Source of the DNA: Candidatus Gastranaerophilales bacterium
Lineage (GTDB): Bacteria > Cyanobacteriota > Vampirovibrionia > Gastranaerophilales > Gastranaerophilaceae
NCBI GenBank assembly: GCA_944323625.1
Contig: CALUTD010000004.1
Span: 61,406 to 125,405, forward strand
Length of the DNA: 64,000 nucleotides
Reading direction: 5' to 3'
In this document: piece after piece, positions 11,514-19,846 of the stretch
Numbering within the stretch: position 1 is the stretch's first letter
How the letters are laid out: every line of letters begins with the position of its first letter
Made by a program: the position numbers and the translations under genes
The notes under the pieces: model-generated
Database searches by the model: none
The model's input: only the letters and a program-made list of their open reading frames with translations
What the model was told of the DNA's origin: nothing

Positions 11514-12665
11514 GTGTTTATATTAAATCCTCCTTATGTTTCAAATTTACTCGCCGAAACAATAAAAAAGAATCATTATAAAGTCCTCAGAAACAAAGAA
11601 GCTGAAAAGTTAGGAGATTATAACGGTATAATATCCGAAAAAGAAGCAAAAGAAGAAGCAAAAAACAATAATTGCTTTAAACTGTATACTAATTCTGAGG
11701 ATTCAGTTGAGTGGATACTTCAAAATTTAAATGATACGGATATACCCGAAAAATTAAATCTTTTTAAGGATAAAATAAAATTCAGAGAACTTTTAAAACC
11801 TTTATATCCTGATTTTTATTATAAAGCAGTCTCATTAGAAGATTTAAAATCTTTAAATCCTAAAGAATTAAAATATCCGTGTATTTTAAAACCTGCTATT
11901 GGTTTTTTAAGTTTTGGTGTATATCCTGTTCATAATTCAGAAGAATTTAAAAAAGTAATTTCAAATATAGATAAAGATATTAATGATTTTAAAGGTGTAT
12001 TTCCTCTTGAAGTTGTTAATACATCAATGTTTTTAATCGAAGAAATGATTTCGGGAGATGAATATGCAATAGATGCATACTTTAATTGCAAGGGAGAAGC
12101 TGTTATCCTAAATATATTTCATCATCCGTTTTTAAATGAAAATGATGTTACGGATAGAGTCTATTACACATCTAAAAATATAATTGAGAATTATCTTGAT
12201 AAATTTGAATCACTTTTAAATAAAATCGGTAAATCGGCCGGTTTAAAAAATTTCCCTATGCATTTAGAGCTAAGAATGCAAGGTGAAAAAATGATACCTA
12301 TAGAAATCAATCCGATGCGCTTTGCCGGCTGGTGTGATACGGATGTTGCTTATTATGCTTACGGAATAAATATGTACGAATATTATATGGAAGATAAAAA
12401 ACCTGATTGGACAAAAATTCTTGATTCAAAAGGTGACGAAATGTACTATTTCACGGGAGCTGAAATTTCTCCTTCAATAGATAAAAAGCAAATTAAATCG
12501 GTAGATTATGACAGTTACCTATCTTATATTAAAAAACCATTGGATATAAGAAAAATTGATTATAGAACCAAGCCTTTGTTTGCTATTGTAATTGGAAGAG
12601 CAGATACTAAGGATGAAATTAATACACTATTAAATATAGATTTAACAAAATTTATAAAAATATAA
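11514..12665 (+). CDS. ATP-grasp domain enzyme, substrate unknown
   Basis: The 383-residue protein starts at a GTG with AAAGGAAAT upstream. The central and C-terminal parts match the ATP-grasp fold: a nucleotide-binding strand KYPCILKPAIGFLSFGVY, VVNTSMFLIEEMISGDEYAIDAYF, and MIPIEINPMRFAGWCDTD with the Mg-binding Glu-x-Asn pair (read in segments). Such enzymes join a carboxylate to an amine or thiol through an acyl-phosphate. The acceptor is not predictable. It is followed after 1 nt by a MATE exporter, an arrangement that would suit making and exporting a small ligated compound; that link is inference. Confidence 0.75.
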   Translation: MFILNPPYVSNLLAETIKKNHYKVLRNKEAEKLGDYNGIISEKEAKEEAKNNNCFKLYTNSEDSVEWILQNLNDTDIPEKLNLFKDKIKFRELLKPLYPDFYYKAVSLEDLKSLNPKELKYPCILKPAIGFLSFGVYPVHNSEEFKKVISNIDKDINDFKGVFPLEVVNTSMFLIEEMISGDEYAIDAYFNCKGEAVILNIFHHPFLNENDVTDRVYYTSKNIIENYLDKFESLLNKIGKSAGLKNFPMHLELRMQGEKMIPIEINPMRFAGWCDTDVAYYAYGINMYEYYMEDKKPDWTKILDSKGDEMYYFTGAEISPSIDKKQIKSVDYDSYLSYIKKPLDIRKIDYRTKPLFAIVIGRADTKDEINTLLNIDLTKFIKI

Positions 12666-12666
12666 A

Positions 12667-14025
12667 ATGACAGCTCAAACAGACTTAACACAGGGAAACT
12701 TAATAAAAACAATGCTAATGTTTGCATTGCCGTTTGTTGCCGCAAATTTTTTGCAGGCTTTATACGGGGCAGCGGATTTAATAATAGTCGGTAAATTTTG
12801 TGACAGTTCTGTAGTTTCTGCGGTAGCAACGGGTTCACAAATTTTACAGACCCTGACTTTTTTTATAACCGGTTTAACGGTTAGTGCAACAGTTCTAATC
12901 GGCCGCGCTTTTGGAGCAAGACAGTATGATAATATACTAAAAATTATTAATACTATGACAATTTGTTTTATCACTGCTGCAATATTTTTAAGCCTTATGA
13001 TTATTTTGTTTGATAATGAAATACTTGATATACTGCAAACTCCTCAAGAGGCTTATAAATCAACTCTTGATTATGTACTCATTTGTACTTTAGGATTAAT
13101 ATTTATATTCGGATATAATGCAATAAGTGCTATATTGAGAGGATTGGGTAATTCTGTTGCGCCTATGTACTTTGTCGCAATAGCTTGTGTTATAAATATA
13201 ATTGCCGATATAATCCTTGTAGGAAAATATAATATGGGCTCTCAAGGTGCTGCAATTGCAACCGTTTTCTCGCAGTTAATTAGCGTTATAATAGGTATAA
13301 TTTATTTGAAAACAGGCAATTTTGTTTTCAAATTTCAGTTTCGAAACGTTAAATTTGATATTGAAACTGCAAAAGAATTATTTAAAATAGGGCTTCCGCT
13401 ATCTCTTCAGGATACTTTAATTCCGTTAACGTTTTTATTTTTATTCTCTATTGCAAATTCAATGGGCGTTGCGGCATCGGCAGCTTACGGGTCTGTTGTC
13501 AGGTTAAATGCTTTTATGATGCTGCCTGCAGGGTCTTTTGCAATGGCTCTTACTGCACTAACTGCTCAAAATCTAGGGGCAGGAAACATACACCGTTGTA
13601 TTAAAGCATTAAAAATTTCAATATTTTTTGCAGCTACGTTTGGTATTATATTCTTTCTTTGGCAGCAGCTTGCACCTAAAAGCGCTATTGCAATTTTTAC
13701 GACGGACACGGATGTACTTAGCGCGGGTGCAGACTATTTAAGGTCTTTTAGTTTTGATTATATACTTGTTCCTTTTGTATTTTGTTGCAACGGCTTCTTA
13801 TTCGGAAGCGGAAGAACTATTTTTGCAGCTTGCAATAATATTTTTTCGGCATTTGCTATAAGAGTTCCGCTCGCTTTTATTTTGGGAACAATGCCGGGGG
13901 CAACTTTATTTAATTTGGGTATAGCACCTCCATGCGCTTCTATTTTAACGGGGTTTGCAGCTTTCTTTTATATTCTGTATTTGTTTAAAAATAATAAATT
14001 CAACATTCAAACTAAAACAGCATAA
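12667..14025 (+). CDS. MATE-family efflux transporter
   Basis: The 452-residue membrane protein has about twelve helices in two similar halves and matches the MATE (NorM/DinF) family, which exports drugs or metabolites in exchange for Na+ or H+. Visible marks are LPFVAANFLQALYGAADLIIVG in the first helices, GRAFGARQYD after helix 2 and the mirrored TALTAQNLGAGN in the second half. Start and preceding stop are separated by a single base, so it is coupled to the ATP-grasp gene. It converges with umuC, 8 nt between the stops. Confidence 0.9.
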   Translation: MTAQTDLTQGNLIKTMLMFALPFVAANFLQALYGAADLIIVGKFCDSSVVSAVATGSQILQTLTFFITGLTVSATVLIGRAFGARQYDNILKIINTMTICFITAAIFLSLMIILFDNEILDILQTPQEAYKSTLDYVLICTLGLIFIFGYNAISAILRGLGNSVAPMYFVAIACVINIIADIILVGKYNMGSQGAAIATVFSQLISVIIGIIYLKTGNFVFKFQFRNVKFDIETAKELFKIGLPLSLQDTLIPLTFLFLFSIANSMGVAASAAYGSVVRLNAFMMLPAGSFAMALTALTAQNLGAGNIHRCIKALKISIFFAATFGIIFFLWQQLAPKSAIAIFTTDTDVLSAGADYLRSFSFDYILVPFVFCCNGFLFGSGRTIFAACNNIFSAFAIRVPLAFILGTMPGATLFNLGIAPPCASILTGFAAFFYILYLFKNNKFNIQTKTA

Positions 14026-14033
14026 AATTGCTT

Positions 14034-15248
14034 TTATTTAGAAACAAATCCCATTATTCTTTTATGTCTTTGTGCAACTGATTTTATGCCTAAAAGCCCG
14101 GGAGAAATTATTCCCTTTCCGTATTTATCTTCCAGTTTGTCTAATATTTCGGAAATTCGATTGCATTTTATATTCTCATAATCTCCAAATAGTTTTAATT
14201 GCGTTTTTTCAATGTCTATTAATGATGAAGCCCATACACCTGAAGCGCGAAAAGTTATATTCTCTTTGTAAATAGATTCAAAAAGTTCATATATCGTTTC
14301 TGACAGCATAATTTCAGAGTTTGTTGAAAATTCCAGTTTTTTATCTTTAAAAAATATTCTAAAATCTTTTGTTCTTAACATAACCGAAACTAAAGATGTT
14401 TCTAAATTATTCTCTCTTAATTTTTTGCAAACATTACGTAAATGCATATTTAGTTCAGTTTTTATATATTCTTTATCAGAAGAAAACTCAGGGAACGCCC
14501 TTGTTCTTTGAATTGATTTCGGTTTTTCAATTTCACCAGTAAGAGGAATTACACTTTTTCCTTCAAGTTCATATTTAAGCTCTAAACCCTTTTTACCGTA
14601 GTTTGTCTTATAAAAATTATCATCTTTCAACAATATTTCATGTGCATAAAATATTCCGAATTTTCTTAAACTTCTTGATATATTTCTTCCAATACCCCAT
14701 ACTTCTTCAATAGGAATATTTTGCAATTCTTCCTTTATTAAATGTCTTTCTATTACATAAGCTCCAGCTTTTGTTTTTGCTTTGTGTGTTGCGATTTTTG
14801 CCAATATTTTAGAATTTGCGATTCCGACAGATACATCAAGTCCTAAATTTGAGGCAATATCCTCTTTGATTTGAGCTGCCAATTCTTTATATGATACTCC
14901 AAAAAGTTTATCGCAGCCCGTTACATCTAAAAACGCTTCATCTATTGAATATACATCAATTTTATCCGAATATTTATTTAAAAACTTCATCATTCGTTGA
15001 GAGAGCTCATGGTACAAAGTAAAATTAGCGCTCAAATAAACAACACCCTTAAACTCTCTTTTTGCCATAAAATAAGGCAATCCCATTTTTATTCCGAGTT
15101 TTTTTGCTTCATTTGAACGGGCTATAACACATCCGTCATTGTTACTTAAGACACATACCGGTTTGCCTCTTAATGAAGGATTCATAAGAATTTCACATCC
15201 TGCAAAAAAATTGTTTCCGTCAACAAGCGCAATAGTTTTATTTTTCAT
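14034..15248 (-). CDS. umuC: Y-family translesion DNA polymerase UmuC
   Basis: UmuC copies past damaged bases as the catalytic subunit of polymerase V. The 404-residue protein shows the Y-family palm: ALVDGNNFFAGCE with Asp10, and YSIDEAFLD with catalytic Asp103 and Glu104. A helix-hairpin region (VWGIGRNISRSLRKFGI) and the little-finger domain follow, ending with the RHKRIMGF segment seen in UmuC proteins. The start is preceded by AAGGAAGG. It lies 88 nt downstream of the lexA/umuD-like gene, behind a hairpin with a T8 run that could limit read-through. Confidence 0.92.
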   Translation of the reverse strand: MKNKTIALVDGNNFFAGCEILMNPSLRGKPVCVLSNNDGCVIARSNEAKKLGIKMGLPYFMAKREFKGVVYLSANFTLYHELSQRMMKFLNKYSDKIDVYSIDEAFLDVTGCDKLFGVSYKELAAQIKEDIASNLGLDVSVGIANSKILAKIATHKAKTKAGAYVIERHLIKEELQNIPIEEVWGIGRNISRSLRKFGIFYAHEILLKDDNFYKTNYGKKGLELKYELEGKSVIPLTGEIEKPKSIQRTRAFPEFSSDKEYIKTELNMHLRNVCKKLRENNLETSLVSVMLRTKDFRIFFKDKKLEFSTNSEIMLSETIYELFESIYKENITFRASGVWASSLIDIEKTQLKLFGDYENIKCNRISEILDKLEDKYGKGIISPGLLGIKSVAQRHKRIMGFVSK

Positions 15249-15260
15249 AACCTTCCTTAA

Positions 15261-15310
15261 AAAAAACTTTGCGGGGGAATTTACTTATTGGAGGAACGCA
15301 GCCCCCGCAA
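15261..15310 (-). terminator. Hairpin plus T8 between lexA and umuC (terminator or attenuator)
   Basis: On the minus strand a 9-bp perfect stem (TTGCGGGGG with CCCCCGCAA, plus-strand arms 15269-15277 and 15302-15310, loop 24 nt) is followed by AG and eight T. The T run abuts AAGGAAGG, the umuC ribosome site. This reads as an intrinsic terminator that lexA-umuC transcripts must pass. Confidence 0.75.
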
Positions 15311-15336
15311 CTTGGATAAAAAACATGTTTGAATAA

Positions 15337-15912
15337 TTAAAATTTTCTTACTATTCCTTGAGCAATTCCGAATATTATAAGCTGCTCTTTAGGATATAAA
15401 TTAGGGTAATCAGAGTTAGCAGGTTCTAACCAAACTTTACCGTTTTTATTTCTGTATGTTTTGAGAGTATATCCTCCGTCAATATACGCTATAACAATAT
15501 CACCGTTTTTTGCCGTATTTGTTTTTTTGACTATTACTTTATCACCTTCATAGATTCCTAAATCAATCATAGAGTCACCCGAAACAGTAAATAAAAAAGT
15601 AGACGGATTATTTATTTCAAAACTTTCATCCAGTGATATTCTTTTTTCAACATAATCATCCGCAACAGATGCAAACCCGGCTTTGACTACCGAAGAAAAT
15701 AGTACAGCACCGAATAATTCTCTGTTTATATAAAATCTGTTATTCTTTTCATATATTAAATCTTCTTCTTTAAGTTTGTTAAAATACTGCCATACAGAAT
15801 TTTTATGCTTAAAGCCAAATTCTTTTGCTATTATATCAAAGCTTGGCAAAACCTCCTTTCCATATAATTCTTTAAGTTTTTCAAAGAATATTTTTTGTTT
15901 TTCAGTTAGCAT
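15337..15912 (-). CDS. lexA: LexA-type repressor with UmuD-like self-cleavage domain
   Basis: The 191-residue protein has an N-terminal winged-helix domain (1-65) and a C-terminal S24 peptidase domain. The cleavage site is KAG with Ala78-Gly79; the nucleophile is Ser114 in SGDSM and the general base Lys151 in YTLKTY. The segment after the cleavage site (AGFASVADDYVEKRISLDE) resembles UmuD (AGFPSPAxDYVE) more than classic LexA, so one protein may be both damage-responsive repressor and polymerase V subunit. A consensus promoter overlaps a 20-bp palindrome just upstream, indicating autorepression. With no leader room between -10 and ATG, translation is probably leaderless. Confidence 0.85.
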   Translation of the reverse strand: MLTEKQKIFFEKLKELYGKEVLPSFDIIAKEFGFKHKNSVWQYFNKLKEEDLIYEKNNRFYINRELFGAVLFSSVVKAGFASVADDYVEKRISLDESFEINNPSTFLFTVSGDSMIDLGIYEGDKVIVKKTNTAKNGDIVIAYIDGGYTLKTYRNKNGKVWLEPANSDYPNLYPKEQLIIFGIAQGIVRKF

Positions 15913-15918
15913 ATTACT

Positions 15919-15947
15919 ATTATAGACAATTGTCTATAAAATGTCAA
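15919..15947 (-). promoter_or_regulatory. Consensus sigma70-type promoter of lexA
   Basis: On the minus strand TTGACA (plus 15942-15947) and TATAAT (plus 15919-15924) are separated by exactly 17 nt. Only six bases lie between the -10 and the lexA ATG, placing the expected start of transcription on the initiation codon. Confidence 0.85.
15920..15939. promoter_or_regulatory. 20-bp perfect palindrome, putative LexA operator
   Basis: The site TTATAGACAA-TTGTCTATAA is a perfect inverted repeat centred in the spacer of the lexA promoter and covering its -10. A bound repressor dimer would block RNA polymerase. The core GACAATTGTC differs from the E. coli (CTGT-N8-ACAG) and Bacillus (GAAC-N4-GTTC) boxes. 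I saw no second copy in the window. Confidence 0.75.
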
Positions 15948-16031
15948 GAGAGTTTAATTATAAATCAAATTATTTTGATAAATCCTTTACAATATTGTAT
16001 AATCTGTTTATTAGAGAATAAGGAGTTTTAT

Positions 16032-16532
16032 ATGGCGAAAGATTGCAGTTTTGATATTGTTTCTGAGTTTGATAAACAAGAACTTGTAAATGCGGTTGAC
16101 CAGGTTAAAAGAGAATTAAATACAAGATTTGACCTTAAAGGTTCTAATTCTGATGTAATTCTTGATGCTGATAAATCTATAACTATAACAACAAATGATG
16201 AAATGAAATTAAAAAATATAGTAGATATCCTGCAATCTAAAATGATTAAAAGAAACTTAAGCATAAAAATTTTAGATGCCCAAAATATTGAAAATGCACT
16301 CGGCGGAAATGTAAGACAGGTTTTTAATCTGAAAAAAGGCTTAACTCAAGAACTTGCAAAAAAAATAACTGCCGATATAAAAAACACTAAACTTAAAGTA
16401 CAAGCTTCAATTCAAGGTGAACAAATAAGGGTGTCAGGTAAAGATAAAGATGATTTGCAAGCTGTTATAAAAATGCTGCGCGAAAATGCCGATTCTTATA
16501 ATGTGCCGTTACAATTTCAAAATTACAGATAA
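16032..16532 (+). CDS. yajQ: YajQ-family nucleotide-binding protein (UPF0234)
   Basis: The 166-residue product matches YajQ throughout: MAKDCSFDIVSEFDKQELVNA at the start (shown in part), RFDLKGSN, INSL-like Gly-Asn turns, KNTKLKVQASIQGEQIRVSGK and a C-terminal PLQFQNYR. Family members bind nucleotides, in some species cyclic di-GMP, and act in regulation. The ATG at 16032 is chosen because AAGGAG lies 8 nt upstream and the family begins exactly here; an in-frame extension to 15930 has no support. It diverges from lexA. Confidence 0.88.
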   Translation: MAKDCSFDIVSEFDKQELVNAVDQVKRELNTRFDLKGSNSDVILDADKSITITTNDEMKLKNIVDILQSKMIKRNLSIKILDAQNIENALGGNVRQVFNLKKGLTQELAKKITADIKNTKLKVQASIQGEQIRVSGKDKDDLQAVIKMLRENADSYNVPLQFQNYR

Positions 16533-16581
16533 AAATGAACTTTTATATTTGAATTTCGTTATATATAATGAAAGGCACTAA

Positions 16582-17022
16582 ATGAAAAAGACTTTATTTG
16601 CTGCTTTAATATTAATTTCTTTTCTTATAACTCCATGTGCTTATGGTGCAGGTTATACAAAAGTGTTGCATATAAATGCATCAGAAGAAGACATTAAAAA
16701 TGAACAATTAAGGCATGAAGAAGAAATTAAAAATCTTGAAATTGAAAAATTAAAAGAAGAAAATAAAAAGCTTCAGGCAGAAATTGAAAAACTCAAAAAA
16801 CAAATAGAAATATACTCAATACCATCAAATAATCAACCGATAATTCAATACAAATATATAATGCCGTACCCGTATAGACGCGGAATAAACGGATATTATA
16901 ATAATAGCGGATTCGGATTTAATTATGGTAATTCTCCTCAAAAAGTTCCTGATAATAGTAAATTTTCGAATCCGCCCCTAAATAATAAATCAAATACTGC
17001 TACTGATAATTCTTCCAACTAA
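16582..17022 (+). CDS. Exported coiled-coil protein, unknown function
   Basis: The 146-residue protein has a standard signal peptide (MKKTLFAALILISFL..., cleavage likely after AYG). Residues about 30-75 form a strongly charged coiled coil of Glu/Lys heptads, followed by a low-complexity Tyr/Gly/Asn/Pro tail. It is likely a small periplasmic or surface protein. No family is recognised. A ribosome site AAAGG precedes it and an intrinsic terminator ends its transcript 8 nt after the stop. Confidence 0.65.
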   Translation: MKKTLFAALILISFLITPCAYGAGYTKVLHINASEEDIKNEQLRHEEEIKNLEIEKLKEENKKLQAEIEKLKKQIEIYSIPSNNQPIIQYKYIMPYPYRRGINGYYNNSGFGFNYGNSPQKVPDNSKFSNPPLNNKSNTATDNSSN

Positions 17023-17030
17023 GAGAAAGA

Positions 17031-17059
17031 GTCTCCCACTAAAAAGGGAGACTTTTTTT
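17031..17059 (+). terminator. Intrinsic terminator after the coiled-coil gene
   Basis: GTCTCCC (17031-17037) pairs with GGGAGAC (17046-17052), loop of 8 nt, followed by seven T. Confidence 0.9.
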
Positions 17060-17162
17060 GTAAATCTTTATTAAGAATTGTTACAAATAAACATTGTATT
17101 TTCTAAAGTTTTTTTGAAAAAGAGCCGATTATAAAATCAAGTATTTATATAGGAGAAAAAAT

Positions 17163-18716
17163 ATGACAAACGGCATGAATGGAGTAAACGGGTTATCTAG
17201 TAGTATATCTAACTTAGAATACTTGAAAAAGTTACAATCTCAAAATTCAGACTCAACAGAAGAAGTAATAGATTTAAGTACTGCATCTGCCGAAGAGACA
17301 TCAACGGATACTGATATTGATTCTGTTGACATTACTGCAGCAAATAATCAATTTTATACAGACTTTTTAGATAATGCAGAAAATATGACAATGGATGATT
17401 ATTACGAGCTTGCAAACATCGAAGGGAATTATAAAATAGCTGCAACAGGTGATGCAGCTAACACAGAAACAGCAGCAGATACGGCAGCTTCTGCATTTAC
17501 GGCAGAAAATTTTGACCCTGATGAAAGAAGAGGAGATTTGCTTCAACTTAAGGAGCCTACTTATGCAGGTTCAGATAATATATATAAAATAAATATACCT
17601 GATTATTGTATAGATAAAATGAACACAAGGTTTTCATTAGAAGTATCACAAGATAACTTTTTCCATGCCGATGTAGATAGCGTTAAGGCTGAAAATGTAT
17701 CTCATGATGATATATTAGATGCAGATAAACAAGTTTCGGATTCAGGGCCGAACCCGAAAGCAATAAGTATGGAAGATACACATACTATACTTAAAGCTGT
17801 ATTTGATCTTAATATGGATCCTGGTCAGACCGAAATAACTCAAAATAGTGATGACCCTGATGCTGAAAGTGTTATGGGGTACAAAATAAGAGATGATCAA
17901 GGAAAAGTTATAGGTGCTTTGGTTGATACCGGTAATGAACCATTACTTACATATAGAGATGAAGAAAACGGTATTACTAATTATGCAAGAGTTATAGAAG
18001 ATACATATACTGATAAAGCAGGTAATGAAAAGAAACAGTTAAAAATAATAAATACATCCTTAAGAGACGGAGAAGAAGATGGTCAAACTATAGTTTATTC
18101 TTTAACTGAATATAGACCGACAGGTGGTGGCGGAGGTTCAAAGGTAACCACTAAACCCGACCCAACACCCGACCCAACACCCGACCCAACACCCGACCCG
18201 ACACCCGACCCAACACCCGACCCAACACCCGACCCAACACCCGACCCGACACCTGAGCCGAAACCAGATGATGGATGTGATGATTCTCCTATAGATGATA
18301 CACCTGTAGATGAAAAAGAGCCTACCCCTGGTGGCAATGATGAAACCGGAGGCACCGGCGGTACCGGTGACACAGGCGACACAGGTAGTGACGATAATTA
18401 CCCCGACAATATTCATGGTGACGAAGTTGATGTTGTAGTACCGGGCGGAACAACTACACCCGATGACTCAACAACAACTCCGGGCGGAACGACAACCCCG
18501 GGCGGAACAACCACTCCCGATGACTCAACAACAACTCCGGGCGGAACGACAACCCCGGGCGGAACAACCACTCCCGATGACTCAACAACTCCGGGCGGAA
18601 CGACAACCCCGGGCGGAACAACTACTCCCGATGACTCAACAACAACCCCGGATGAAGGTTGTGACGATGTTGCAGACCAGGATATCTATGAAAATGAAAA
18701 AGAACCTACATTATAA
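17163..18716 (+). CDS. Large acidic protein with PDPT and TTTPGG tandem repeats
   Basis: The 517-residue protein has no signal peptide. Residues 1-320 are acidic and Ser/Thr/Asp-rich with a possible folded part at about 120-320. Then come eight PDPT units (about 332-363), a Gly/Thr linker and a second array built on a 19-residue unit containing TTTPGG and TTTPDDS (about 428-497). It ends GCDD...ENEKEPTL, which echoes a GCDD...DEKEPTP block between the arrays. Pro/Thr arrays usually form stiff stalks on surface proteins. How it leaves the cell is unclear. An AGGAG site lies 6 nt before the ATG. Confidence 0.65.
   Translation: MTNGMNGVNGLSSSISNLEYLKKLQSQNSDSTEEVIDLSTASAEETSTDTDIDSVDITAANNQFYTDFLDNAENMTMDDYYELANIEGNYKIAATGDAANTETAADTAASAFTAENFDPDERRGDLLQLKEPTYAGSDNIYKINIPDYCIDKMNTRFSLEVSQDNFFHADVDSVKAENVSHDDILDADKQVSDSGPNPKAISMEDTHTILKAVFDLNMDPGQTEITQNSDDPDAESVMGYKIRDDQGKVIGALVDTGNEPLLTYRDEENGITNYARVIEDTYTDKAGNEKKQLKIINTSLRDGEEDGQTIVYSLTEYRPTGGGGGSKVTTKPDPTPDPTPDPTPDPTPDPTPDPTPDPTPDPTPEPKPDDGCDDSPIDDTPVDEKEPTPGGNDETGGTGGTGDTGDTGSDDNYPDNIHGDEVDVVVPGGTTTPDDSTTTPGGTTTPGGTTTPDDSTTTPGGTTTPGGTTTPDDSTTPGGTTTPGGTTTPDDSTTTPDEGCDDVADQDIYENEKEPTL
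18156..18251 (+). repeat. Eight tandem 12-bp units coding for Pro-Asp-Pro-Thr
   Basis: The unit is CCCGACCCAACA, with a few CCGACA variants. All units are in frame, so slippage would change stalk length by four residues without breaking the gene. Confidence 0.9.
18444..18650 (+). repeat. Tandem array of 57-bp coding units (Thr/Pro/Gly/Asp)
   Basis: A 57-bp unit encoding [19 protein letters not shown] repeats about three and a half times; one copy lacks a single Thr codon. Copies are nearly identical, which points to recent expansion. Confidence 0.85.
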
Positions 18717-18742
18717 CAAGTATAGCAATTGTATTTAATTAC

Positions 18743-18778
18743 AAAAAAATCACCTTAACAAAGTTAAGGTGATTTTTT
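18743..18778. terminator. Bidirectional intrinsic terminator
   Basis: An A-run, ATCACCTTAAC, a three-base loop AAA, GTTAAGGTGAT and a T-run form a symmetric hairpin between the converging repeat-protein gene and rpsG. It ends transcripts from both strands, so the rpsL-rpsG unit stops here. Confidence 0.9.
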
Positions 18779-18797
18779 AATATTATTTAATAACAAA

Positions 18798-19268
18798 TTA
18801 ATATCTGTAATGAGCAAATGCTTTATTCGCTTCAGCCATTTTATGGGTATCTTCGCGTTTTTTACAAGCAGCTCCAACTCCATTTGAAGCATCCATAAGT
18901 TCATTTGTTAATTTTTCAACCATTGATTTTCCGCTGCGTTTTTTAGCTGCTTCGATTAACCATGTTGAGCCAAGTACCATACCTCTATCCGCTTTAACTT
19001 CCAAAGGTACTTGATATGTAGAACCGCCTATTCTTCTTGCTTTAACTTCCAATAAAGGAGTTGCATTTGTTAAAGCTTTTTTGAATATTTCTAACGGTTC
19101 ATCTTTTGATTTTGTTTTTAAATTTTCTAATGTTGAATAAAAAATTCTTTCTGCAACTGATTTTTTACCGCGTCTCATCAATCTGTTTATGAAGCTTGCT
19201 ATATCAACACTATTATAAACAGCATCGGGAGCAGGTATTCTTCTTGCAGGTTTACTACGTCTTGACAT
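18798..19268 (-). CDS. rpsG: 30S ribosomal protein S7
   Basis: S7 nucleates assembly of the 30S head and contacts tRNA in the E site. The protein has the normal 156 residues and the family pattern: MSRR N-terminus, RRGKKSVAERIFYSTL, PLLEVKARRIGGSTYQVP and a C-terminal HKMAEANKAFAHYRY. It follows rpsL by 17 nt. In most bacteria fusA and tuf come next; here a bidirectional terminator follows directly. Confidence 0.97.
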   Translation of the reverse strand: MSRRSKPARRIPAPDAVYNSVDIASFINRLMRRGKKSVAERIFYSTLENLKTKSKDEPLEIFKKALTNATPLLEVKARRIGGSTYQVPLEVKADRGMVLGSTWLIEAAKKRSGKSMVEKLTNELMDASNGVGAACKKREDTHKMAEANKAFAHYRY

Positions 19269-19285
19269 TACTTAAATCGCCTTTC

Positions 19286-19663
19286 TTATTTCTTTTTAGC
19301 TCTCTTTGCGCCGTATTTTGATCTTGATTTTGCTCTGTTTGCGACGCCTGCTGTATCCAATGTACCTCTTACTATATGATATCTTACACCCGGAAGGTCT
19401 TTAACCCTTCCGCCTCTGATTAATACAACAGAGTGTTCTTGTAAATTGTGTCCGATACCCGGAATATATGAAGTAACTTCAAAGCCGTTTGTTAATCTTA
19501 CCCTTGCTACTTTTCTGAGCGCAGAATTAGGTTTCTTAGGAGTTGTTGTATAAACTCTTGTACAAACACCTCTTCTTTGAGGGCAATTTGCTAACGCCGG
19601 CGATTTAGTCTTATCAGTTGTTCTTTTACGTTCTTTACGTACTAACTGTGCTATTGTTGGCAT
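19286..19663 (-). CDS. rpsL: 30S ribosomal protein S12
   Basis: S12 shapes the decoding centre of the small subunit. The 125-residue protein is canonical: [10 protein letters not shown] start, [20 protein letters not shown] with the unaltered lysines linked to streptomycin response, and [13 protein letters not shown] with the Asp that is methylthiolated in many bacteria. AAGGAGA precedes the ATG. A promoter about 80 nt upstream and a leader hairpin suggest its own regulated start. Confidence 0.97.
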   Translation of the reverse strand: MPTIAQLVRKERKRTTDKTKSPALANCPQRRGVCTRVYTTTPKKPNSALRKVARVRLTNGFEVTSYIPGIGHNLQEHSVVLIRGGRVKDLPGVRYHIVRGTLDTAGVANRAKSRSKYGAKRAKKK

Positions 19664-19691
19664 GATTTCTCCTTGTGAATTAATTTACTTT

Positions 19692-19720
19692 GCAGTCTTG
19701 CTCAGCACAAACAATACTGC
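19692..19720 (-). promoter_or_regulatory. Leader hairpin upstream of rpsL, possible autoregulatory site
   Basis: On the minus strand GCAGT-A-TTG pairs with CAA-G-ACTGC (one internal mismatch, 11-nt loop) between promoter and rpsL ribosome site. It has no T run, so it is not a terminator. Ribosomal protein operons often use such leaders for feedback; which protein would bind is unknown. Confidence 0.45.
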
Positions 19721-19741
19721 CTTTTGACTTATTATATTTTA

Positions 19742-19770
19742 TTGATACTACAAGCAAAATCCATTGTCAA
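19742..19770 (-). promoter_or_regulatory. Putative promoter of rpsL-rpsG
   Basis: On the minus strand TTGACA (plus 19765-19770), a 17-nt spacer and TATCAA (plus 19742-19747) sit about 80 nt before the rpsL ATG. Confidence 0.6.
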
Positions 19771-19846
19771 CACTATCAGACAGTTATTTTAAACATTATT
19801 TAATGTTTTGTAAATATGTGTCATTGTCCGGCAATGGATTCTAAAC

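Noticed and set aside
18095..18416. Minus-strand frames of Gly-Val-Gly-Ser or Val-Gly-Cys-Trp repeats
   Set aside because: They are antisense shadows of the PDPT array in the real plus-strand gene.
18444..18650. Regular repeat array that might be a CRISPR
   Set aside because: Units are in frame, contiguous without unique spacers, and encode a Thr/Pro stalk.
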